Assembly (NCBI GenBank): GCA_023424585.1
Contig: JAFADT010000705.1
Location: 1 to 6,056 of the forward strand
Length of the DNA: 6,056 nt
Direction: 5' to 3'
Origin: Pseudomonadota bacterium
Lineage (GTDB): Bacteria; Myxococcota; Myxococcia; Myxococcales; Myxococcaceae
The notes under the pieces are model-generated. The model ran no database searches and was not told where the DNA came from. It saw only the letters and a list, made by a program, of their open reading frames with translations. Positions 1-5,317 of the stretch are shown in pieces. A program made the position numbers and the translations under genes. Position 1 is the stretch's first letter; each line of letters begins with the position of its first letter.

Positions 1-782
1 GCCGCATTCTCGAAGGCCGAGACGCCGAGACGCGCGGCGCGCTGCTGGACCCCACGCGGCCCTTCATCGCGCTGCAGGGCGTCATCGACGTGAAGAAGGC
101 CGCCGCGGCCCGCGAACTCCTGGACGCCGCGCTGCGTGACACGCTCGTCACCATGGAGGACCCCATCCCGGAGGACTCCATCTCCGGCATGGTGGAGAAC
201 TACACGGAGGCGCTGCCCAAGACGGTGCGCGTGCGCACCGCGCTCCTGGAGAGCCGGCGCTCGCGCTCGTGGCGCGCGGCGGAGGGCGTGGGGCTGACGG
301 CGCTCCTGCGCTCGGACACGTTCGCGGCCTTCGCGGCGACGGTGAGCGGCCGGCCGCTCAAGCGGGGCTGGGGCATCCAGGTGCTCTGCTACGGCCCGGG
401 GGATTACACCGGCCCGCACAACGATCACCACCCGGAGGAGGCGGACGCGCGCGACGGCTACGTGGACATGCACGTGAGCCTCACGCTGCCGGCCGTGGAC
501 CACCAGTACCTCGTGTACGCCAAGGACGGGCACCTCTCCGAGCTGACGAAGGTCAGCACCGTGGGCGGCGTCACCGTGTACCGGCTGCCCTTCTGGCACT
601 ACACGACGCCGCTGGCCGCGAAGCCGGGCCGGGAGGACGCGGCGCGCCGCTGGGTGCTGTTGGGGACCTTCCTGGACGCGGGGCCCGGGACGCGCCCCTC
701 CTCCACCGTCCTGCCTGCGGGCGCCCCGCCGCCTGTCCGGGCGGTGACAGTCGGACGTGGCACCGGGGCCGGACGGCGTTAG
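1..782 (+). CDS. Probable 2OG-Fe(II) oxygenase-fold protein, 5'-truncated by window edge
   Basis: The frame is open from base 3 and ends at TAG 780-782. A GTG at 90 is available, but coding-like sequence (…RPFIALQGVIDV) precedes it, so the true start is probably outside the window. Numbering from that GTG, the segment YGPGDYTGPHND gives an H110-x-D112 pair after a Tyr/Gly-rich strand. A second His is H170 (FWHYTTPL) and an Arg pair R186-R187 follows (RRWVLLGTF). The order HxD…H…R with about 60 residues between the histidines is the iron- and 2-oxoglutarate-binding pattern of the double-stranded beta-helix oxygenases (prolyl-4-hydroxylase-like). Its substrate cannot be inferred. The last ~35 residues are Pro/Gly/Arg-rich and probably disordered. 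The stop lies 12 bp before apeB, so the two are likely cotranscribed. The oxygenase assignment is inferred from motif spacing; another cupin-like fold is possible. Confidence 0.6.
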   Translation, partial: RILEGRDAETRGALLDPTRPFIALQGVIDVKKAAAARELLDAALRDTLVTMEDPIPEDSISGMVENYTEALPKTVRVRTALLESRRSRSWRAAEGVGLTALLRSDTFAAFAATVSGRPLKRGWGIQVLCYGPGDYTGPHNDHHPEEADARDGYVDMHVSLTLPAVDHQYLVYAKDGHLSELTKVSTVGGVTVYRLPFWHYTTPLAAKPGREDAARRWVLLGTFLDAGPGTRPSSTVLPAGAPPPVRAVTVGRGTGAGRR

Positions 783-794
783 CGTGCCGGGCCC

Positions 795-2105
795 ATGAGC
801 CCGACCGACATCGACACGCAGGCCAACGACCTCCTCCAGTACATCGACGCGTCGCCCACGCCGTACCACGCCGTGCGCGAGACGGCGCGCCGCCTCACCG
901 CCCGCGGCTTCCGCGAGCTGGACGAGCGCGAGTCCTGGTCCCTCAAGGCCGGGGACAAGGTGTTCGTCATCCGCGGCGACACGAGCCTCGCGGCCTTCCA
1001 ACTGGGCACGAAGCCCGTGGACACCACCGGCTTCCGGCTGGTGGGCGCGCACACGGACTCGCCCAACCTGCGCCTCAAGCCGAACGCGCCCGTCAACCGC
1101 CACGGCTACCAGCAGCTGGGCGTGGAGATCTACGGCGGGGTGCTCCTGCACACGTGGACGGACCGGGACCTGTCGCTCGCGGGCCGCGTGGTGACGCTGC
1201 ACGACGGCCGTCCCCGGCACCACCTGGTGGACTTCCGCCGGCCGCTGCTGCGCGTGCCCAACCTGGCCATCCACCTGAACCGCGCCGTCAACGCGGAGGG
1301 CCTGAAGCTCAACCCCCAGGAGCACATGGTGCCGGTGCTGGGTCTGGAGAGCGCGGGCCCGGCGGAGCTGCGCGCGCTGCTCGTGGAGGAGCTGGGCCGC
1401 GCGGGCGTGAAGGCCGCCGCGGACGACCTCCTGGGCTACGACCTGTGCCTCTATGACCTGCAGCCGTCCACGCGCTCCGGCCTGCACGGGGAGTTCCTCC
1501 ACGCGCCCCGCCTGGACAACCTGGCCAGCTGCCACACCGGGCTCACCGCGCTGCTCTCGGACACCGGCCCGCGCGAGGCCACGGTGGGCGTGGTGCTCTA
1601 CGATCACGAGGAGTGCGGCAGCCGGAGCGCGCAGGGCGCCGCGTCGCCGTTCCTCAAGGACCTCCTGGAGCGCATCGTCCAGGCGCACTCGGATGGGCGC
1701 GCGGACGCGTTCCACCGCGCCATCCGCCGCTCGTTCCTGGTGAGCGCGGACATGGCGCACGCGGTGCACCCCAACTACTCGTCCATGCACGAGCCCAGGC
1801 ACCAGCCGCAGCTGGGCGGCGGCCCGGTCATCAAGACCAACGTCAACCAGTCCTACGCGACGGACGGCGAGTCGTGGGCGCACTTCGCGGCGCTGTGCAA
1901 GGAGGCGGGCGTCACGCCGCAACACTTCGTCACGCGCACGGACCTGGGCTGCGGCAGCACCATTGGCCCCATCACCGCGGGGCAGCTGGGCATCCGCACG
2001 GTGGACGTGGGCAACCCCATGCTGTCCATGCACTCCATCCGCGAGCTGGCCGCCGCGTCCGACGTGGCCCGCATGGTGGCGGTGCTGACGCGCTTCTTCG
2101 CCTGA
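795..2105 (+). CDS. apeB: M18 family aspartyl aminopeptidase
   Basis: The 436-residue product has the usual length for bacterial M18 aminopeptidases. These are cytosolic, dinuclear-zinc, multimeric enzymes that remove N-terminal acidic residues from peptides. The N-terminal ASPTPYHAV motif (about residues 19-27) supports the ATG at 795. Expected zinc and catalytic positions are all visible: H86 and D88 in GAHTDSPNLRLKP, D241 in RLDNLASCH, E272/E273 in YDHEECGS, D319 in SADMAHAVHPNY, and H413 in MHSIREL. The dimerisation/lid domain would be about residues 95-230. No signal peptide is present, consistent with a cytosolic role in peptide recycling. The region before the ATG has no clear purine-rich ribosome-binding site, so translation may be coupled to the gene ending 12 bp upstream. 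Family assignment is firm; acidic-residue specificity is taken from the family. Confidence 0.95.
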   Translation: MSPTDIDTQANDLLQYIDASPTPYHAVRETARRLTARGFRELDERESWSLKAGDKVFVIRGDTSLAAFQLGTKPVDTTGFRLVGAHTDSPNLRLKPNAPVNRHGYQQLGVEIYGGVLLHTWTDRDLSLAGRVVTLHDGRPRHHLVDFRRPLLRVPNLAIHLNRAVNAEGLKLNPQEHMVPVLGLESAGPAELRALLVEELGRAGVKAAADDLLGYDLCLYDLQPSTRSGLHGEFLHAPRLDNLASCHTGLTALLSDTGPREATVGVVLYDHEECGSRSAQGAASPFLKDLLERIVQAHSDGRADAFHRAIRRSFLVSADMAHAVHPNYSSMHEPRHQPQLGGGPVIKTNVNQSYATDGESWAHFAALCKEAGVTPQHFVTRTDLGCGSTIGPITAGQLGIRTVDVGNPMLSMHSIRELAAASDVARMVAVLTRFFA

Positions 2106-2120
2106 GGCGCGGCGCCTGAC

Positions 2121-2166
2121 GGCGAAAAGGAAGAGGCGGGCCCGGTGGAGAGACCGGACCCGCCTC
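2121..2166 (-). terminator. Intrinsic terminator between convergent genes, best on the minus strand
   Basis: A 14-bp stem pairs 2133-2146 with 2153-2166 around the loop GGAGAG. The only imperfection is C2141 opposite A2158 in plus-strand RNA. In minus-strand RNA that position becomes a G·U wobble, so the stem is fully paired, and the transcript continues into UUCCUUUUCGCC (2132 down to 2121). This is a good rho-independent terminator for the M4 protease gene, whose stop lies 30 bp upstream of it. For apeB the same hairpin is followed only by CGGAUGUUUC, a much weaker tail, so it may stop plus-strand transcription less efficiently. Confidence 0.75.
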
Positions 2167-2195
2167 GGATGTTTCAGGAGCCCTTCAGCGGACGA

Positions 2196-4337
2196 CTAGT
2201 TCACGCCCACCGCGGTCCAGGCGTCCTTCACCTTCTGCACCTGGTTGGAGTCCGCGCCGTACAGGTCGGTGGCGGCCTTGATGGTGGCCTCGCGGGCCTG
2301 CGCGAAGTTCGTCTTCGGCGTCATGTACGTCGTGAGGGCGCGGCCGAAGATCTTCAGGCCGTCCTCCATGCCGATGCCGCCCTTCACTTCCAGGCCGGAG
2401 GTGCGGTTCTTGCCGCCCTCCACCAGCAGGTAGAAGGCGTTGTTGGAGATGCCGCTGGACCCGTGCACCTCCGTCTGCTTCGGGTAGTTCTTGTAGTTGT
2501 CGACCGAGTAGCCGTCCTTGGTCGGGTCGTTCATGTAGCGCAGGCCGTCATCCGGGTCGCCGTTGTTCGGGGTCCACGCGGCCTCGCCCACGGTCCAGTT
2601 CCACTTGGCCTCGGGGTTCTTCTGCGCGGCGTACCACTCCACGCCCGTGCCCATGATGTCGGAGAAGGACTCGTTCAGGCCGCCGGACTCGCCGCTGTAG
2701 ATGAGGCCCGCGGTGCGCTCGGTGAGGCCGTGGGTGATCTCGTGGCCCGCGATGTCCAGCGTGGTGAGAGGGCCGGACGTCTTACCGTCGCCGTCGCCGT
2801 AGCTCATCTTCTCGCCGTCCCAGTACGCGTTCACGTAGTTGTTCTTCACGTGCACGTAGTTGACGAGCTTCTCGCCCGCGCCGTCGATGGAGTCCCGGCC
2901 CAGGATCTCCTTGTAGAAGTCGTAGGTCATGGCCGAGCCGTAGTGCGCGTCGATGCCGGCCTTGGCGCGCTCCGGGTCGGTGGCCTCGCCCCACTTGTCG
3001 TTGTTGTCGTTGATCTTCGTCTGGCCGGACGCCGTGGACTTGTTGTTCGCGTCGTAGGTCACGATGCCCTTGCCGCGCGTCGTGTCCTCCAGCGAGTACG
3101 TGCCGTCCGCGTTCTTCGTGGTCTTCAGGTCCACGTGGCCGCTGTACATGGACAGGTCGTCCGCGGTGCCCGTGGGAGTGTCCGACGGATCCGTCGGCGG
3201 AGGCGTGGTCTCCTTCGCGGAGATGTTCAGGCTCCAGTTGTTGAGGGTGCCCGTGTCACGCGCGGCCTTGTCCTCGACGGTGATGGTCCAGTCGCCCTTG
3301 GCGCTCTCGCCCTTGAAGGCCTCGGACAGGTCGAAGGAGCCGGTGATGTCATCCGCGGAGCCGCCCTTGCGGTCCTGCAGCACGGCGGTCTTGCCGGAGG
3401 GGCTGGTGACGGAGACCTTCAGGTCGCCGCTCCAGGTGTGCTTGATGTTCAGGTCGACGGACAGCTGGTCCACCGTCACGTTGTCCGGGATGCTGATCTT
3501 CGACTGGACCTGGCCCTTGTCCGGGATGGCGACGTTGGGGCTGGCCGTGCCGTTGACCTGCAGCGCCGCGGGCGCGTTCTTCGTCCAGCCGCCGATCTTG
3601 TTGAAGCTCTCCAGCACCTTCCCCGTGTTGGCGTCGATGATGTAGTTCTGCTTCTTGGGCTTCTCCTGCCCGGCGATCTGCTGGATCTCCACCTGGTAGG
3701 CGGAGTGGTACTTGCCTTCCGCGTCCTGGTAGATGACGCGCTCGGAAGAGGGCTGCTTGTCGGCCTTGCCGCCCAGCTCCTTCTTCGCGATGTCGATGGC
3801 CTGCTGCGGGGCCAGCTTCGGCTTCTGCGAACCCAGGCCCGCGGGGATGGGGTTCTGCTCACCGGTGACGCTGGACACCTTGCCGTCCGCGCCCAGGTGG
3901 CTGATCAGCTGCTCACCGAAGACCTTCACGCCCTCGTGCACGCGGTCCAGACGCACGTGGGTCATGCCCAGCTCGTCGACCTCCACGCTCTTGGGGGCCA
4001 GCGTCGGGCCGGCCTTGTTCGCGGCCAGCAGGTTCGACGCGGTCAGCGGCGGGGTGAGGTGCTTCAGGGACGTCTGGATGGCCTGCTGCGCCTCCTTGCT
4101 GTCCAGCGGGAGGCGGCCCGTCTGAGCGGACGTGGCCTGCGCGGGAGCGGCCTGCGCGGCCTGCGTCGTTGCGGCGGCGGCGGCCGTGGGCTGGGCGCCA
4201 GCGGCGGCGCCCGTGCGGGAGACGGACTCGAAGCCGTCCTTCACGCGCAGGACATTCTTGGCCTTCGCCGGCGCGGAGGTGTCGGTGGTGGGGCGGAGAG
4301 CAACGGGCGTCGAACCTTCGGTGCGGCGAATGGTCAT
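2196..4337 (-). CDS. Thermolysin-family (M4) metalloprotease with internal P-domain
   Basis: The 713-residue product is a zinc endopeptidase proenzyme. Domain order by eye: Thr/Ala/Gln-rich N-terminus (1-80); FTP/PepSY propeptide (about 110-247, with YIIDANTGKVLESFNKIGGW at its end); P-domain (about 261-374: KHTWSGDLKVSVTSPSGK, GDWTITVED, GTLNNWSL); Pro/Thr linker (377-390); M4 catalytic domain (about 391-713). Zinc and catalytic residues: H532-E533-x-x-H536, E556 in GGLNESFSD, D560, and H625 in VHGSSGISNNAFY. AYWDGEKMSYGDGDG is also typical of thermolysin. An in-frame TGA two codons before ATG 4337 rules out a longer N-terminus. There is no hydrophobic signal sequence, yet the propeptide implies an exported enzyme activated by cleavage. 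The P-domain is usually C-terminal in this family, so its internal position is unusual. Divergent from the DUF2378 gene. Confidence 0.93.
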   Translation of the reverse strand: MTIRRTEGSTPVALRPTTDTSAPAKAKNVLRVKDGFESVSRTGAAAGAQPTAAAAATTQAAQAAPAQATSAQTGRLPLDSKEAQQAIQTSLKHLTPPLTASNLLAANKAGPTLAPKSVEVDELGMTHVRLDRVHEGVKVFGEQLISHLGADGKVSSVTGEQNPIPAGLGSQKPKLAPQQAIDIAKKELGGKADKQPSSERVIYQDAEGKYHSAYQVEIQQIAGQEKPKKQNYIIDANTGKVLESFNKIGGWTKNAPAALQVNGTASPNVAIPDKGQVQSKISIPDNVTVDQLSVDLNIKHTWSGDLKVSVTSPSGKTAVLQDRKGGSADDITGSFDLSEAFKGESAKGDWTITVEDKAARDTGTLNNWSLNISAKETTPPPTDPSDTPTGTADDLSMYSGHVDLKTTKNADGTYSLEDTTRGKGIVTYDANNKSTASGQTKINDNNDKWGEATDPERAKAGIDAHYGSAMTYDFYKEILGRDSIDGAGEKLVNYVHVKNNYVNAYWDGEKMSYGDGDGKTSGPLTTLDIAGHEITHGLTERTAGLIYSGESGGLNESFSDIMGTGVEWYAAQKNPEAKWNWTVGEAAWTPNNGDPDDGLRYMNDPTKDGYSVDNYKNYPKQTEVHGSSGISNNAFYLLVEGGKNRTSGLEVKGGIGMEDGLKIFGRALTTYMTPKTNFAQAREATIKAATDLYGADSNQVQKVKDAWTAVGVN

Positions 4338-4428
4338 TGATCACTCACACTGCAAGGGGGATGAACAATTCTCGCACGACGAACACCCAGAGTTTCTGGT
4401 GGGGTGAAGAAGATAACGCGCCATCCCA

Positions 4429-4482
4429 GAATTCAGTGGATACCGATGGTGGACTTCCTGTGAATTCAATGGTTGACACCGA
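4429..4482 (+). repeat. Imperfect direct repeat centred on GAATTC
   Basis: GAATTCAGTGG (4429-4439) followed by ATACCGA (4440-4446) recurs as GAATTCAATGG (4462-4472), TTG, then ACACCGA (4476-4482). The first blocks match at 10 of 11 positions and start 33 bp apart; the second blocks match at 6 of 7 but are shifted by a 3-bp insertion. A third GAATTC lies at 4516-4521 without the rest of the unit. The second copy overlaps a TTGACA box. The layout resembles a pair of regulator-binding sites, but no binding protein can be named. Confidence 0.45.
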
Positions 4483-4502
4483 ATCTTTACTTTCAGTAGG
4501 GG
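4473..4502 (+). promoter_or_regulatory. Candidate sigma-70-type promoter with TTGACA box
   Basis: A perfect TTGACA (4473-4478) stands in the AT-richer part of the intergenic region. The best -10 is poor: TAGGGG at 4497-4502 with an 18-bp spacer. Transcription would run towards the DUF2378 gene with a leader of about 200 nt. The -35 match is exact, but the weak -10 keeps this tentative. Confidence 0.3.
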
Positions 4503-4591
4503 TCCTGAGTGACCCGAATTCCTGAAATCCCCGACGCAGGACGTCATGGATCAGCGCCTGAGGGGCGGGGAATTTCGGAAGAAATACTTGG

Positions 4592-4641
4592 AAAAAACAC
4601 CTCCGGGCGGCAGCCGGGCGGGCGGGCCGGGCGCGCGGAGG
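4592..4641 (-). terminator. Terminator-like stem followed by T6 on the minus strand
   Basis: CCTCCG (4600-4605) pairs with CGGAGG (4636-4641), enclosing a 30-nt G/C-rich loop. On the minus strand the stem is followed by TGTTTTTT (complement of 4592-4599), as in an intrinsic terminator. It could stop antisense transcription reading leftward from the serine-protease-like gene through the DUF2378 gene. The stem is short and the loop long, so the call is weak. Confidence 0.25.
4616..4631 (+). other. Canonical G-quadruplex motif
   Basis: Four GGG runs (4616-4618, 4620-4622, 4624-4626, 4629-4631) are separated by loops of 1, 1 and 2 nt. This fits the standard G3-N(1-7) pattern with very short loops, which are associated with stable quadruplexes. 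It lies on the strand coding for the DUF2378 protein, 80 bp upstream of its ATG, just before an extended -10 motif and inside the loop of the 4600-4641 stem. Folding in the cell is not shown; such motifs are commoner in GC-rich DNA. Confidence 0.5.
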
Positions 4642-4642
4642 C

Positions 4643-4651
4643 TGATACAGT
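4643..4651 (+). promoter_or_regulatory. Candidate extended -10 promoter for the DUF2378 gene
   Basis: TGATACAGT fits the extended -10 form TGnTAnnnT, with hexamer TACAGT at 4646-4651. The -35 position (about 4623-4628) is only CGGGCC, so an extended -10 would have to compensate. Transcription would start near 4658 and give a leader of about 50 nt. This is an alternative to the distal TTGACA promoter. Confidence 0.35.
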
Positions 4652-4696
4652 GCAACGCGGTTTCCCTGCCAGGCCGGTGCGGGGGGGCTGGACCCT

Positions 4697-4703
4697 GGGG
4701 GGG
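4697..4703 (+). promoter_or_regulatory. Poly-G ribosome-binding site (G7)
   Basis: A run of seven G ends 7 nt before ATG 4711 and is the only purine-rich stretch in Shine-Dalgarno position. It can pair imperfectly with the CCUCC of 16S rRNA. Another G7 run sits at 4681-4687. Homopolymer runs of this kind are prone to length change. Confidence 0.45.
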
Positions 4704-4710
4704 TTGAAAC

Positions 4711-5295
4711 ATGGAGTCATGGATTCATCCGGAGAGGCGGGAGACGCCTGTCCTTCCGCTCTTGCCGGTGCGGGTGCCGCGCCGGAGCTTCGAGGGCCTG
4801 TTCGAGTACGCGCTGAGGCCGTCGGGCCCGTTCGCGCAGGCGCTGCGCGACGTGGGCTACGACCCGGACACGGTGGAGGAGCGGCTTCCGCTGGAGGTGT
4901 GGCGCGCTTCGCTGGCGGTGGCGCGGCGGTATGCGTGCCCGGGCCTCCCCAGCGAGGACGCCAACCGCGTGCTGGGCACGCACTACGTGGAGGGCTTCGC
5001 GCAGACGCTGGTGGGGCGCATCTTCGCGGCGGCGGCGCCGCTGCTGGGCGCGGAGCGGTGCCTGGCGCGCCTGCCCACGTACCTGCGCGCGGGCCGCGAG
5101 GACATGAAGCTGCTGCTGGAGCCGGTGCGGGCGCGCGAGTGGCGGGCGCGCGTGGTGGACGCGGATCCGCTGCCGGACTTCGTGGCGGGCGTGGTGGAGC
5201 AGGTGCTGCGCCGCACGCGGGTGCTGTCGCGCGTGGACGTGCTGGAGCGCGGCGAGCGCACCTATTCGCTGCGGATCCGCTGGGACGACGCCTGA
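4711..5295 (+). CDS. DUF2378 (TIGR02265) family protein, myxobacterial paralogous family
   Basis: The 194-residue product matches by eye DUF2378/TIGR02265, a family of roughly 200-residue proteins present in many copies in myxobacterial genomes and of unknown biochemical function. Visible family-like features are FEGLFEYAL (27-35), a phenylalanine-led segment ending in VGYDPD (48-53), LPLEVWRASL (59-68), RYACPGLPSEDANRVLG (73-89) and HYVEGFAQTLVGR (91-103). These are followed by a helix around PLLGAERCLARLPTYLRAG and a C-terminal beta-like stretch ending in RIRWDDA. There is no signal peptide or membrane segment, so it is probably cytosolic. ATG 4711 follows a G7 run in Shine-Dalgarno position and needs no upstream extension. 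It converges with the serine-protease-like gene, with 22 bp between stop codons. The family call is from memory of the pattern; function remains unknown. Confidence 0.8.
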   Translation: MESWIHPERRETPVLPLLPVRVPRRSFEGLFEYALRPSGPFAQALRDVGYDPDTVEERLPLEVWRASLAVARRYACPGLPSEDANRVLGTHYVEGFAQTLVGRIFAAAAPLLGAERCLARLPTYLRAGREDMKLLLEPVRAREWRARVVDADPLPDFVAGVVEQVLRRTRVLSRVDVLERGERTYSLRIRWDDA

Positions 5296-5309
5296 TGGCC
5301 GGCGCGTCC
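5283..5309. terminator. Hairpin spanning the stop codon in the convergent gap
   Basis: GGACG-A-CGCC (5283-5292) pairs with GGCGCGTCC (5301-5309), leaving one bulged A (5288) and the loop TGATGGCC, which contains the TGA stop of the DUF2378 gene. No U-run follows on either strand, so it is not a classic intrinsic terminator. It is the only structure available between the two convergent genes. Confidence 0.25.
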
Positions 5310-5317
5310 TCCCGCCG

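Larger units (their letters stand above)
4338..4710. other. Divergent intergenic control region (373 bp)
   Basis: This stretch separates the divergent M4 protease and DUF2378 genes. Its left two-thirds (to about 4600) is clearly AT-richer than the flanking genes; its right third is very G-rich. I see no convincing ORF in it. For the M4 gene, the minus strand has a weak extended -10-like TGCGAGAAT (complement of 4368-4376) about 30 bp upstream of the ATG, with no good -35, and only a short GAG-type ribosome-binding site. A small bulged inverted repeat (CACCCAGA 4384-4391 with TCTGGTG 4395-4401) lies just upstream of that. A second short inverted repeat, GGGTC-N6-GACCC, spans 4500-4515. The remaining elements are listed separately. 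Confidence 0.6.

Noticed and set aside
269..1456. 395-codon open frame spanning the first two genes in another frame
   Set aside because: It is Arg/Ala/Gly/Pro-rich, crosses the boundary between two well-supported genes and shows no domain pattern; a GC shadow.
2105..2117. Palindrome AGGCGC-G-GCGCCT directly after the apeB stop as a terminator
   Set aside because: The full pairing would leave a one-base loop, and no U-run follows; the 2133-2166 hairpin is the better candidate.
2145..4340. 731-codon open frame on the plus strand opposite the M4 protease gene
   Set aside because: Its composition is Val/Leu/Arg/Gly-rich with no recognisable motif, and it mirrors a strongly supported M4 gene. 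Long antisense frames are expected where third positions are mostly G or C.
4351..4360. TTGCA on the minus strand just upstream of the M4 start, as a sigma-54 -12 element
   Set aside because: No TGGC-type -24 element lies at the required distance, and it is too close to the start codon.
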